Source: JAEUJM01 sp964635055 (GTDB lineage Bacteria > Actinomycetota > Acidimicrobiia > Acidimicrobiales > DATDAH01). Taken from it: a DNA stretch of 64,000 bases. Positions 26,759-35,279 of the stretch are shown here, in pieces. The first letter of the stretch is position 1. Every line of letters begins with the position of its first letter. The translations under genes and the position numbers were made by a program. The stretch covers positions 1 to 64,000 of the forward strand of contig CAZWMT010000019.1 in the NCBI GenBank assembly GCA_964635055.1, written 5' to 3'. The notes beneath the pieces were generated by a model, which saw only the letters and a list, made by a program, of their open reading frames with translations, had not been told where the DNA came from and did not search any database.

Positions 26759-27553
26759 TCAGTCGGCCTGGTGGCGCACGCCGGAGAGCAGCACGTCGCT
26801 GATCCGCCGGGGGGCCTCGGCCAGCAGTGGGAAGGCCATCGCCCGCTTGGGCAGGCGCACGTGGGTGCGGCCCTTGCGCACGGCGGCGACGATGGCGTCG
26901 GCCACCTGCTCCCGCGGGATGTCCACGATGAGCCGGAGCTTGTAGCCGCGGTCGAACGAGTCGCGGGTGGGCGCGTAGTCGTTCACGTGCTCGAGCATGT
27001 CGGTGGGGATCGGCCCGAGTTGCACGACGGTGGTACCCACCGGCAGGCCCTTGAGGTCGAGGGCCAGGACCTCGGTGAACTGGGTGAGCCCCGCTTTGGT
27101 GGACGCGTAGCAGGCCATGCCCGGGTAGGCGGCCACGCCGGCCAACGACGACACGTTGACGAGGTGGCCCCGGCCGCGTACGAGCATGCCGGGCAGGACC
27201 TGGCGGCAGAGCTGGACGGGCGTCACCAGGTTCAGCCGGAAGATCTGGTCGATGGCGTCGGGCGCGACGTCGGCGAAGGCGCCCACCGTGTCGACCCCGG
27301 CGTTGTTGACCAGGACGTCGACCGGCTCGCCCTCGCGCTCCACCGCCTCGATCAGGCCGGCGACCGCCGACGGGTCGGACAGGTCGGCAGGATGGGCGGT
27401 GCCGCCCAGATCGGCGGCCAGCGCCGCCAGCTTGTCGGCGTCGCGGGCCACGAGGGCGACCGACGCGCCCGCGTCCGCGAACGCCCGGGCGGTGGCCTCA
27501 CCGATGCCCCGTGAGGCTCCCGTGATCAGCACCCGTCTGCCCTGGAGGTCCAT
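26759..27553 (-). CDS. Short-chain dehydrogenase/reductase
   Basis: A 264-residue classical SDR. The NAD(P)-binding motif is LITGASRGIGEATARAFADAG, the active-site stretch is VNNAGVDTVG, and the catalytic Ser/Tyr/Lys region reads VNVSSLAGVAAYPGMACYASTKAGL. Arg in SRGIG hints at NADP(H). The substrate is unknown. It converges with the sulfotransferase gene and precedes the CocE-type gene on its own strand, with 25 nt between the latter's... opposite ends; co-transcription from upstream is possible but not shown. Confidence 0.92.
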   Translation of the reverse strand: MDLQGRRVLITGASRGIGEATARAFADAGASVALVARDADKLAALAADLGGTAHPADLSDPSAVAGLIEAVEREGEPVDVLVNNAGVDTVGAFADVAPDAIDQIFRLNLVTPVQLCRQVLPGMLVRGRGHLVNVSSLAGVAAYPGMACYASTKAGLTQFTEVLALDLKGLPVGTTVVQLGPIPTDMLEHVNDYAPTRDSFDRGYKLRLIVDIPREQVADAIVAAVRKGRTHVRLPKRAMAFPLLAEAPRRISDVLLSGVRHQAD

Positions 27554-27578
27554 GCCCCCAGGATGTCACCCCTCCGGC

Positions 27579-29906
27579 TCAGCCGCCGGGGGTGTTCTCG
27601 ATGGCCACGTACTCCCGGCAGGGCTCGCCCCGGAGGAAGGTGCAGCCCGGGCGATCGTCGGGGACGTCGTGGTTGCCCGACAGCACCGGCAGGACCAGCG
27701 CCGAGGGATGGTCGCTCGACTGGGCCACGGTGTTCACCACGCCCTGCTGGTCGCGCGAGTCGAACTCCCACTCGGGACGGTCGCCGCCCGGTGAGTCCAC
27801 CGTGAACCGCAGCCGGGAGCCGGGGTGGAAGGCGTAGGCGAAGGGGAAGACCTCGACCCGCACCTCGGTGAACTCCCCTTCGGGCAACGGCTCGTCGTCG
27901 GTCTCGAGATGGGTGGACACCGGTCGCAACTCGGTGGAGGCCGCCTCGTCGAGGTGGCGGTGGCTGGTCCGCAGCCACCCGTTCTGGATGTAGACCTCCT
28001 TGCCGTCGGGGCGCACGTCGCTGATGGTCACCTCGAGGTCGGTGTCGAGGGCGGTCGACTCGACCCACAGGTTGGCGCTGGCGGGCCCGGCCATCACCGT
28101 CGACTCGTCGAACGGCTCGCTCAGGTAGCTGACCGCGTCGCCCTCGCGCAGCGGCTTCCAGTCGAAGCCGGGGTCGGCCTGGAAGGTGAAGCCGCCCGGC
28201 ACCGTGCGATCGTCGCCGTACTCGGGGTGGTAGTCGAACGAGGCCGCGCTGGTGGGCTCACCGTCGGCGATGGTGGGCTCGTCGGGGCCCAGCGTGCCGT
28301 CGGGCTGCAGGAAGAACGTGGTCGGCTCGGCCTCGGGGGGCGGCCAGGTGGTGTAGGTCTCCTCGAAGGTCGACCCGGGGATGCCCGGGGTGTCAGTGCG
28401 GGCGCCGTTCTCGTAGAGGACGCGGACGTCGTCCTCGGCCTGGTAGTCGGCAAGGGCCTCGTCATAGGAGTCGTACTCGGTGAACCGGTCCGGCGGCAGG
28501 TAGTAGTCCCCCTCGCCGAACTGGCTCGCGAACGCAGCGGGCCCGCCGGCGCGGACGAGCGGCGGGACCGCGGGGATCTTCTTGGCCACGTAGAAGTCCA
28601 GGAACTCGAACCACCGCAGCGTGTTCTCCGGGATCAGCGAGTCGCCGTGGGTCCCGTTCTGCATGGACACGTGCAGGTCGGGCGAGCCCGTCAGGTGCTC
28701 GATGAGCGCCGGGAAGTGACCACCGGTCTGCTCGTCCTGCCACGAGCCGGTGAGGAAGACCGGCACCTCGATGCGATCGGCGAAGGTGGTCGGGGTGAGC
28801 GGGGGGCTGAGCACGGGGTCGTAGTGGGGATAGGCGCGCGCCAGTCGCTCGATGTCGGGGTTCTGGCTGCGCAGGTGCTGGTTCTCCTCGCACTGGCGGC
28901 CGATCTCGCCGCCCTCGTCGACGACGCCCTGCTCCCAGCCCTGCCCGTACGGCTGCGCCCCGTCCTGGACGTTCAGGATCCAGTTGCGGGCGAAGCCCGA
29001 GTTGTACATGCCACCGGGGTAGAGGACGGCCGGCCAGATGCTGTCGAGGACGGACATGGGGGCGATGGCGGCCAGATGGGGCGGCTGGGTGGCGGCCACG
29101 TAGAGCTGGCTGTTGCCGGCGTAGGAGATGCCGATGAGCCCGGGCTTGTGGTGGGCCACCCAGTCCTGGGCGGCCACGGTCTCGACCACGTCGTAGCCGT
29201 CGCTGACCTGGGCCGCCTCGAAGAAGCTGAACGTGCCCCCCGAGCACCCCGATCCCCGCACGTTCACCGACACGGTGGCGTAGCCGTAGACCTCGGCGAA
29301 GGGCGCGATGCTGCTGCCCGAGCCGTTGGGGTTGGCGGTGTCGTAGCCCGAGTAGTTGATGACGGTGGGGTAGGGCCCGTCCTCGGCCGGCCCGGGCAGG
29401 TGCACCAGGGCCGCCAGCTTGGTGCCGTCGCGGGTGGTGATGTAGTTGAGCCCGCTCACGAGCTCCTGGTCCTGGTAGATCGACGGGTCGGGCTGGTCGT
29501 ACACGTCGCCGACCGTGACGGCATCGCTGGCCACCACTGCTTCCGAGCCCTCGACCTCGACCACCCGGTAGCCGTCGCCGGGCGGCACCCGGGCGAACAC
29601 CAGGTTGCCCTCGTCATCGACCGTGCCGGCGTCGGCCTGCAGGCCGTCGATGGTGAGCACCACCGCCTGGGGCACGCCCTCGGCGTTCACCACCTGGAGG
29701 TCGGTGCCCGGCTCGGCCCCGGTGACCGTGATGGCGCCCGTGTTGCCCACCACGTCGAATTCGGCGGCGGCGGCCCCGTCGAGGCTGACGGGCTCCGGCG
29801 CGGCGTCGTCACCGCCGCCGCCGTCGCTGCTGCAGGCCGGGAGGGCGAGCAGCACGAGCGCGGTCGTGGCGAGCACAAGGGCGCGGGCGGTTCGGCGCGG
29901 GCGCAT
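27579..29906 (-). CDS. CocE/NonD-family (peptidase S15-like) lipoprotein hydrolase
   Basis: A 775-residue exported hydrolase. The N-terminus has a lipobox (TALVLLALPACSSDGGGG), so it is probably anchored to the outer face of the membrane. An N-terminal beta-domain precedes the alpha/beta-hydrolase core, with nucleophile motif GLIGISYAGNSQLYVA, acid region FLTGSWQDEQTG and His in MQNGTHGDSLIP. The C-terminal jelly-roll domain is typical of X-Pro dipeptidyl peptidase/CocE enzymes. It may cleave peptides or esters. The ATG at 29906 follows GGGGGAA. Longer in-frame starts run over the divergent biotin-carrier gene. Confidence 0.88.
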   Translation of the reverse strand: MRPRRTARALVLATTALVLLALPACSSDGGGGDDAAPEPVSLDGAAAAEFDVVGNTGAITVTGAEPGTDLQVVNAEGVPQAVVLTIDGLQADAGTVDDEGNLVFARVPPGDGYRVVEVEGSEAVVASDAVTVGDVYDQPDPSIYQDQELVSGLNYITTRDGTKLAALVHLPGPAEDGPYPTVINYSGYDTANPNGSGSSIAPFAEVYGYATVSVNVRGSGCSGGTFSFFEAAQVSDGYDVVETVAAQDWVAHHKPGLIGISYAGNSQLYVAATQPPHLAAIAPMSVLDSIWPAVLYPGGMYNSGFARNWILNVQDGAQPYGQGWEQGVVDEGGEIGRQCEENQHLRSQNPDIERLARAYPHYDPVLSPPLTPTTFADRIEVPVFLTGSWQDEQTGGHFPALIEHLTGSPDLHVSMQNGTHGDSLIPENTLRWFEFLDFYVAKKIPAVPPLVRAGGPAAFASQFGEGDYYLPPDRFTEYDSYDEALADYQAEDDVRVLYENGARTDTPGIPGSTFEETYTTWPPPEAEPTTFFLQPDGTLGPDEPTIADGEPTSAASFDYHPEYGDDRTVPGGFTFQADPGFDWKPLREGDAVSYLSEPFDESTVMAGPASANLWVESTALDTDLEVTISDVRPDGKEVYIQNGWLRTSHRHLDEAASTELRPVSTHLETDDEPLPEGEFTEVRVEVFPFAYAFHPGSRLRFTVDSPGGDRPEWEFDSRDQQGVVNTVAQSSDHPSALVLPVLSGNHDVPDDRPGCTFLRGEPCREYVAIENTPGG

Positions 29907-29991
29907 GTCGGATGGTTCCCCCGTGAGGCTGGCGGCCAGCTGGTAGACAGCGGGTGACGAATGGTCTGCGCACACTACCGGGAGCCACCTG

Positions 29992-30210
29992 ATGACCGAA
30001 GTCGAGGCCGAGATCACCGCCAACGTGTGGCAGGTGCGCACCGAGGTGGGCGCGACGGTGGCCGAGGGCGACGAGCTGGTGATCCTCGAGTCGATGAAGA
30101 TGGAGATCCCGGTGATCGCCCCGGTGGGCGGCACCGTCACCGAGATCCGGGTGGCGCCCGACGACCAGGTCCACGAGGGCGACGTCGTCCTGGTCATCGA
30201 CGACGCGTAG
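29992..30210 (+). CDS. Free-standing biotin carrier protein (TB7.3-like)
   Basis: A 72-residue biotinyl domain with the attachment motif VILESMKMEIPV, in which the Lys between two Met is biotinylated. It is nearly the same size as the mycobacterial biotinylated protein TB7.3 and consists of the domain alone. The ATG is preceded by GGGAG. It diverges from the CocE-type gene and could serve an acyl-CoA carboxylase such as the carboxyltransferase at 23637, although the genes are 4.7 kb apart. Confidence 0.92.
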   Translation: MTEVEAEITANVWQVRTEVGATVAEGDELVILESMKMEIPVIAPVGGTVTEIRVAPDDQVHEGDVVLVIDDA

Positions 30211-30249
30211 CGATCGGGGGTGCGCCCGTGGCCGTTGTTGTGAGCGTCC

Positions 30250-30828
30250 TCAGCCGTCGCCGCTGCCCGCCACTGAGCCGGTGAGGGGGGCGGTCTCGTC
30301 GAAGGTGACGCAGACCGCCTCGCGGTCGCCGCCCGCCCAGGAGTCCTCGGTGGGCCACAGCGACAGCATCGACAGCGGGCCGGTGCCGTACGCGGTGCCC
30401 ACGTAGGCCGCGAAGGCGGCGGCGCACTTCTCGTCGGCGAAGGCCGACACCCGGTCCTGGCCGGGGTAGTCGGCGTTGGGGCCCTGGGTGTAGGTGACCA
30501 GGCCCACCACCTCGCCGTCGTGCGCCTCGGCGCAGTCGGCCAACTGTGCGTCGGTGGCCTCGCCCGAGCGGTCGCCCGAGAACGGGGCGCCGACCACGCA
30601 GTCGCCCACCTCGAGGTCGGTCACCGCTGTCGGCGCCGCCGTGGTGGACGTGGTGCTGTCGCCGCCGCCAGGCGCGGTCGTGGTCGCGGTGGTAGGCGGG
30701 GTCGACGCCGTGGTGGTGGTGGTTGGCGCACCCAGGTCCTGCAGCCAGTCGGGCGGTCCGCTGTCGGCGCACCCGCTGACGGCCAGCGACACGACGAGCG
30801 CGACGGACGCGGCGACGGCGCTCCTCAC
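30250..30828 (-). CDS. Septum-formation-domain lipoprotein
   Basis: A 192-residue lipoprotein. The GTG at 30828 begins a signal peptide with lipobox (VVSLAVSGC), followed by a Thr-rich linker (TTTTTASTPPTTATTTAP) and a domain with paired Cys: DLEVGDCVVGAPFSG, LADCAEAHDGEVVG, DEKCAAAFAAYVG and EAVCVTFDE. This pattern matches the actinobacterial Septum_form family, named from a corynebacterial septation mutant; its biochemical role is unknown. It starts 5 nt after the sortase stop, so the pair are co-transcribed. Confidence 0.8.
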   Translation of the reverse strand: MRSAVAASVALVVSLAVSGCADSGPPDWLQDLGAPTTTTTASTPPTTATTTAPGGGDSTTSTTAAPTAVTDLEVGDCVVGAPFSGDRSGEATDAQLADCAEAHDGEVVGLVTYTQGPNADYPGQDRVSAFADEKCAAAFAAYVGTAYGTGPLSMLSLWPTEDSWAGGDREAVCVTFDETAPLTGSVAGSGDG

Positions 30829-30833
30829 CTCGT

Positions 30834-31838
30834 TCAGAACCCCGGGGGCAACAGCGCGTAGAAGTTCTCGAAGAAGATGTACAGCGCCACCATGAAGAAC
30901 GGGAACCCGAGCACGTAGGCCGGCCACCTGCGCCAGGCCCGGCCCACGAACCAGGCCGCCAGCCAGATCATCGCGGCGGCGATGCCCCACAGCACGGCGG
31001 GCACCTTCGACACCGGTGCGGTCGACGAGTCGCCGTTGAACGACGTGGGGGGCTCCTCGCGCAACTGGTCGGGCGGCACGGGCTGGGCCACCTCGTCCTC
31101 GTTCAGGCGGGCCCGCACCACGATGCGCTCGCGGGCGCTGTACTTGGGGTGGCAGGCGGTGAGGGTGAGCATGTTGTCCACGGCGCTGTCGCCGTCGAAG
31201 TCCTTGGCCTGCAGCACCTCGGTCTGGTCGGGGGCCACGACCTCGGTGGACCGGTAGCCGTAGGTGAACGTGGCGCCGGTGGGGTAGGTGATGACGATCT
31301 CGTCGCCGGACTTCAGCTCGTCGATGCGGTTGAAGGGTGCGCCGTAGGTGGTGCGGTGGCCGGCGATGGCCGCGTTGCCCTCCTGGCCCGGCAGCGGCGT
31401 GCCCATGTAGTGGCCGGGGCCGTCTTTCAAGATGCTGAGGTCGACGCCCTCGTAGAAGTACCAGTTGGCGCCGATGGCCGGGATCTGTATGTAGCCCACC
31501 AGGCCGCCGGGGGCCGGGGGTGGCGGGATCACGTCGGTGCCCTCGTTGCCGCCGCCCCCGCCGTTGCCGCCGCCGGTCGTGGTGGTCGTGTCGCCCGGCG
31601 GGGCGGTGGTCGCGTCGCTGCCCGTCGTCGTGGTGGTCGAGCCGTTGTCGTCGGGGCCGAGCGTGCCGCCCTGCCCGTTGGCCTCCTGGGCGGCGCGGAA
31701 CTCTCGCGCCGCCGCGTCCTGGGCCTGGTCGGTGTGCAGCCCGGTGCCCCACAGCTGGTAGGCGACGAACAGCAGGATCAGCACGCCGGCGGTGATCAGC
31801 ACCCGTCCCACGCGTCCGAGGAACTTGGCCAGCCTCAC
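30834..31838 (-). CDS. srtE: Class E sortase
   Basis: A 334-residue membrane transpeptidase that should attach proteins bearing LAxTG/LPxTG-like signals to the cell wall. It has an N-terminal transmembrane helix (VLITAGVLILLFVAYQLWG), a Thr/Gly-rich linker, and the sortase domain with catalytic His in AAIAGHRTTYGAPFN, Cys in LTLTACHPKYS and Arg in ARERIVV. Two further C-terminal hydrophobic helices (WGIAAAMIWLAAWFVG and LGFPFFMVALYIFF) give it more membrane anchoring than many sortases. The start is a GTG. An LPHTG substrate candidate is encoded at 58549. Confidence 0.92.
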   Translation of the reverse strand: MRLAKFLGRVGRVLITAGVLILLFVAYQLWGTGLHTDQAQDAAAREFRAAQEANGQGGTLGPDDNGSTTTTTGSDATTAPPGDTTTTTGGGNGGGGGNEGTDVIPPPPAPGGLVGYIQIPAIGANWYFYEGVDLSILKDGPGHYMGTPLPGQEGNAAIAGHRTTYGAPFNRIDELKSGDEIVITYPTGATFTYGYRSTEVVAPDQTEVLQAKDFDGDSAVDNMLTLTACHPKYSARERIVVRARLNEDEVAQPVPPDQLREEPPTSFNGDSSTAPVSKVPAVLWGIAAAMIWLAAWFVGRAWRRWPAYVLGFPFFMVALYIFFENFYALLPPGF

Positions 31839-31914
31839 CAGGGAGCCGCCGTGGTCACTCGCCGCATAGTCAGCCGAGGCTACCGGGAGCCGTACCCGGT
31901 GCGAGGGCGGGTCG

Positions 31915-31928
31915 GGACGTTCGGCCCT
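31915..31928 (+). promoter_or_regulatory. DevR-box-like site 1
   Basis: GGGACGTTCGGCCC, preceded by TC. Its reverse complement fits GGGNCGAANGNCCC. It ends 66 nt before the ATG of the gene at 31995. It resembles the mycobacterial DosR consensus TTSGGGACTWWAGTCCCSAA in its GGGAC and CCC arms. Confidence 0.6.
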
Positions 31929-31994
31929 ACCGCAGGCACCGGGGACCGAGGCACCCTCGGGGGAACCGTCCGACCCATGGGGGAATCACCTGCG

Positions 31995-32594
31995 ATGCGA
32001 GTACTCGTGACCGAGACCCAGCCGGAAGCGGCGTCGCCCGTCGCCCGTCAACTCGTGGCCGCGGGCCACGAGGTGGTGCGCTGCCGCGAGGAGGGCGCGC
32101 CGGCGTTCCCCTGCGCCGGGCTGCAGCCCCAGGGTTGTCCCGTGGAGGCCGGCATCGACGTGGCGTTGACGGTTCGCACGGGCCCGCCGGCGCAGCCGAC
32201 CGCGCGCGAGGACGGGGCGGTGTGCGCGCTGCGCAGGCACGTGCCGCTCGTGGTCGCGGGCCCGCCCGGGCCCAACCCCTTCGAGGGTTGGGCGACGACC
32301 GTGTGCCATGACGAGCGTGAGGTCGTCGCAGCCTGCGAGCAGGCCGCGTCGGCCGACGTGGCCGCGCTGTCCAGCGTGGCGCTCGGCGAGGCGAGGCGCT
32401 CGCTCGCGGAGCGGGGCCACGACGTCGACGACGTGAAGGTGTCGACCACCCGGTCGGCCCACCAGTTGAAGATCGATGTCGCCATGCCCGATGCGGTGAG
32501 CGATCGCGAGGCCGACGCGGTCGCGGTGGCGGTCGCCGACGTGGTCCGGGCTGTCGAGCCGACCATCGCGGTGATCGATGTGCGCCGCAGCTGA
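31995..32594 (+). CDS. Rossmann-like protein of unknown function, paralogue of the N-domain at 37146
   Basis: A 199-residue protein. Its first 120 residues align by eye with the N-terminal domain of the fused protein at 37146-38033: both start M-x-V with P-x-A, then L-x-AAGHxV, a central DVxLxxR, VPLVxAGxP, PFxxWA and VVxACE. The pattern suggests a Rossmann or receiver-like alpha/beta fold without obvious catalytic residues. The last 75 residues (LAERGHDVDDVKVSTTRSAH onward) are extra. It overlaps the next gene, a PPOX protein, by 17 nt, so the two domains fused at 37146 are encoded here as adjacent genes. A DevR-like box lies upstream. Confidence 0.75.
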   Translation: MRVLVTETQPEAASPVARQLVAAGHEVVRCREEGAPAFPCAGLQPQGCPVEAGIDVALTVRTGPPAQPTAREDGAVCALRRHVPLVVAGPPGPNPFEGWATTVCHDEREVVAACEQAASADVAALSSVALGEARRSLAERGHDVDDVKVSTTRSAHQLKIDVAMPDAVSDREADAVAVAVADVVRAVEPTIAVIDVRRS

Positions 32595-33144
32595 CCGCCC
32601 CGTCGCCCCGGACGACCCCTCGGCGCCGGCCGGCCCTGCCGCCGGCGACACCATCGGCTTCGAGGTGCTCGGACGCGACGAGTGCCTCTCGCGACTGCGT
32701 CACGGCTACCTCGGCCGCCTCGCCGTGGTGGCCGACGGGGGCGCGGATGTGTTCCCCGTGAACTACGTGGTGGACGGCGACCACCTGGTGTTCCGGACCG
32801 CGGCGGGCACGAAGCTCGACGCCGCCTGTCGCACCACGCCGGTGGCCTTCGAGGTGGACGGGAGCGACGCTATGTACCACGGCGGGTGGAGCGTGGTGGT
32901 GCACGGTCGGGGCGAAGAGGTGCTGCGCTCCGACGAGCGGGAGCGGCTCTCGGCCCTGCCGCTGCGGCCCTGGGCCGACGGCAGCCGCGACCACTGGGTC
33001 CGCCTGCCACTGGATCACGTCACCGGTCGCCGGGTGATACGTCGCTACGACGACGAGCCCCTCGAGGACGACCGTTCCCCCGAAGACGACCGTTCCCACG
33101 AGGACGACCGTGGACAGTGCGGTGCGGGCGCCGACGCGGGGTGA
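32578..33144 (+). CDS. Pyridoxamine 5'-phosphate oxidase-like flavin/F420-binding protein
   Basis: A 188-residue split-barrel protein of the PPOX superfamily. Visible family segments are LGRLAVVADGGADVFPVNYVVDGDHLVFRTAAGTKLDAA and PVAFEVDGSD, then WSVVVHGRGEEV. It probably binds FMN or F420 and may act as a redox or nitroimidazole-type reductase, as do some DosR-regulon members in mycobacteria. The tail carries three EDDRS-like repeats from an 18-nt tandem repeat. The ATG at 32578 overlaps the upstream gene by 17 nt. Confidence 0.85.
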   Translation: MCAAADRPVAPDDPSAPAGPAAGDTIGFEVLGRDECLSRLRHGYLGRLAVVADGGADVFPVNYVVDGDHLVFRTAAGTKLDAACRTTPVAFEVDGSDAMYHGGWSVVVHGRGEEVLRSDERERLSALPLRPWADGSRDHWVRLPLDHVTGRRVIRRYDDEPLEDDRSPEDDRSHEDDRGQCGAGADAG

Positions 33145-33191
33145 GCGCCGGCCCGTCCCTGGGTCGGCGGGGGCCCCCGCCCGTGCCCAAG

Positions 33192-33205
33192 GGGTCGAAG
33201 GACCC
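33192..33205 (+). promoter_or_regulatory. DevR-box-like site 2
   Basis: GGGTCGAAGGACCC, a full match to GGGNCGAANGNCCC, ending 35 nt before the ATG at 33241. The distance equals that of site 4 to its gene. Confidence 0.6.
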
Positions 33206-33240
33206 TGGCCACCGGGCGGGTCCGGCGCGAGAGTGGGCCC

Positions 33241-33636
33241 ATGACCGAGACGGGTGCAGACAGAGAACTGGCCGAGCAGCTCGACGACCTCGAGGCCGCG
33301 TCGGTGAGCGGGGACGGCGCCGACCTCCGGGCCCAGGTCGAGGAGCAACTGGCCAAGTGGCGGACGTGGATCGACGAGCTCGTCGTGCAGGCCGACCTCG
33401 GTCGGATGGACGTGCGCGAGGACATGAAGGACCTGGTGGCCCGCCTCGAGAATTCGTACCTCGCCCTGAAGAACCAGGCCGAGAAGCTGCTCGACCGCAG
33501 TCAGGACCGCGGTGAGCAGGTGCAGAAGGGCGTCACCGGTGCCGCCGGCGACCTGCGTGACGGCATCACCAAGGCCACGGGCGACCTGCGCAGCGCGGCC
33601 CGCAAGGCGCTCGACCAGGTGCGCACGGGCTCGTAG
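33241..33636 (+). CDS. Coiled-coil/apolipoprotein-like stress protein
   Basis: A 131-residue soluble protein, almost entirely charged helix (ELAEQLDDLEAASVSG, ARLENSYLALKNQAEKLLDR), ending with amphipathic GAAGDLRDGITKATGDLRSAARKALDQVR repeats (two 11-residue-like units). It has no transmembrane segment and no catalytic motif. I do not assign a family. It resembles small LEA or apolipoprotein-like proteins. Its DevR-like box and its place in the DevR/DevS island suggest a dormancy or stress role. Confidence 0.7.
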   Translation: MTETGADRELAEQLDDLEAASVSGDGADLRAQVEEQLAKWRTWIDELVVQADLGRMDVREDMKDLVARLENSYLALKNQAEKLLDRSQDRGEQVQKGVTGAAGDLRDGITKATGDLRSAARKALDQVRTGS

Positions 33637-33672
33637 CGCCGACCGCGCCAGCGTTCTCGGCCCTCGGGCCGG

Positions 33673-35175
33673 TCACCTCACGTCGGAGGGTGCCGGTCCG
33701 AGGGCCGTCTTCGTCGCGTCCCGGCTCCGTTCCGGCGGTCCGGACGTGTCGATCTCGATCGCCTCGGGCCAGGGGTCGAAGGTGGCCGCCAGGCGGGTCG
33801 TGATCTCCGGGGTGGCCTCCGACGGGTCGTCGCCCCGCTCCCATCGTGCCCGCACCCGTTCGCGGCACAGCGCCACGGGTGCGACGCAGCGCAACTCGGT
33901 GAGCCGGGCGCCGAGCGCACCGGCTGCCCGGCGGGCCAGGTCGCGCTGGGCGACCGTGCGCCAGGAGGCATCGAGGACCACGGAGCCCCCCGCACCGATG
34001 GACGCGGCCGCCCGTTCGACCAGGTCCGCGTACACGCGGTCGGTCACCTCGGGCGCGTAGGGGCCCTGGTCCTGGCCCGATGCCTCATGGGAGAGGCGGT
34101 CGCGTCCGAGCAGCCCCTTGCGGACCTCGTCGGAGCGCACGACGAGCCAACCGGTCTGCTCTGCCATCGCGGCCGCCAGCGTCGATTTCCCCGTACCGGG
34201 GCTGCCGCCCACCAGCACGAGGCGGGGCTCGGCCGCGGCCAGGTGGTCGGCGGCGATGCGCAGGAGGCGCTCGACGGCGGCTTCCTCGGCGGGGCCCGCC
34301 GCATCGTCGGCGGGCAACTGCGCGGCCCGCAGGGCGTGCACCTTGGCCCGCACCACCGCCCGCTGGGCCACGTAGAGGTCGGCCAACGAGGGGGGGTGGG
34401 CCTCGCCGGAGGCGTCGGCGTAGGCGCGCCACAGCGCGTCGGCCAGGTCGGGACGGCCGAGGAACTCGAGGTCCATGGCGAGGAAGGCCAGGTCGGCGAG
34501 CACGTCGCCCCACCGGAGCCGATCGTCGAAGGCCAGGCAGTCGAGGATGCGGGGACCGTCCTCCAGGCAGAAGATGTCGTCGGCGAGGAGGTCTCCCTGG
34601 CCGTCGCGGATGTGGCCCGCCGCGATCCGGGCCTCGAGCAACGGTTGCCTCGCCGTGAGGTACCGGTGCGCGAGGCCCCGGAGCCGATCGATCAGATCGT
34701 GGTGGCGGGCCCCGAGGCTCGTACGACCGGTCTCGTCGAGGTCCGCGTCCCACCGCTCCCGGAGGCTCGACGGCGTGGCCACGGCGTCGATGGCGGGCGA
34801 CCCAGCGGCGGTGGCGTGGAACTCGGCCATCCGCACGGCCACCGCCCGTACCTCGTCGGCGCCTCCCCCGGCACGGACGAGGGTGGCCAGCCGCGTGGCC
34901 GGGTCGAGTCGCCGCATCACGACGAGGTGGTCGCACACCTCGCCGTCGGTGCCGCGCACCTCGGCGACGCCCAGGTACACGTCCGGGGCGAGGCGGCGGT
35001 TCAGGTCGACCTCACGCTCGCAGTCCACGCGGCGGCGCTCCACGGTGGTGTGGTCGAGGAAGGCGGTGCGCAGCGGCTTGTACCGCTTGTAGGCCCGGTC
35101 GCCGTCGAACACGACGGTGGAGATGTGGGTCTCGACGATCGCAGCGGGCAGGTCGCGAGGAACCGGGGCGGGCAC
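33673..35175 (-). CDS. Rv2004c-like phosphotransferase-AAA kinase
   Basis: A 500-residue two-domain protein. The N-terminal half resembles aminoglycoside phosphotransferase/kinase-like folds (VVMRRLDPATRLATLVRAGG, HIRDGQGDLLADDIFC, RILDCLAFDDRLRWGDVLADLAFLAMDLE). The C-terminal half is a P-loop kinase with Walker A LVLVGGSPGTGKSTLA and a later VVLDASWRT. The same architecture occurs in the mycobacterial DosR-regulon protein Rv2004c. The substrate is unknown. The start is the GTG at 35175. A weaker DevR-like box lies 68 nt upstream. Confidence 0.85.
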   Translation of the reverse strand: MPAPVPRDLPAAIVETHISTVVFDGDRAYKRYKPLRTAFLDHTTVERRRVDCEREVDLNRRLAPDVYLGVAEVRGTDGEVCDHLVVMRRLDPATRLATLVRAGGGADEVRAVAVRMAEFHATAAGSPAIDAVATPSSLRERWDADLDETGRTSLGARHHDLIDRLRGLAHRYLTARQPLLEARIAAGHIRDGQGDLLADDIFCLEDGPRILDCLAFDDRLRWGDVLADLAFLAMDLEFLGRPDLADALWRAYADASGEAHPPSLADLYVAQRAVVRAKVHALRAAQLPADDAAGPAEEAAVERLLRIAADHLAAAEPRLVLVGGSPGTGKSTLAAAMAEQTGWLVVRSDEVRKGLLGRDRLSHEASGQDQGPYAPEVTDRVYADLVERAAASIGAGGSVVLDASWRTVAQRDLARRAAGALGARLTELRCVAPVALCRERVRARWERGDDPSEATPEITTRLAATFDPWPEAIEIDTSGPPERSRDATKTALGPAPSDVR

Positions 35176-35243
35176 CGTCCCATCATCGCCGCCCCACTGG
35201 GGAGATCGCAGAGGCGAAGGTCACGTCCGCGGCCTCTGGGAAC

Positions 35244-35257
35244 GGGTCGGAGTCCCC
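35244..35257 (-). promoter_or_regulatory. DevR-box-like site 3 (weaker)
   Basis: GGGTCGGAGTCCCC keeps the GGGNC and CCC arms with the same 14-bp length but differs at two of eleven fixed positions. It lies 68 nt before the GTG at 35175, close to the 66-nt distance at site 1. Confidence 0.4.
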
Positions 35258-35279
35258 ATTGGCAGCTGGGAGGGCGGGG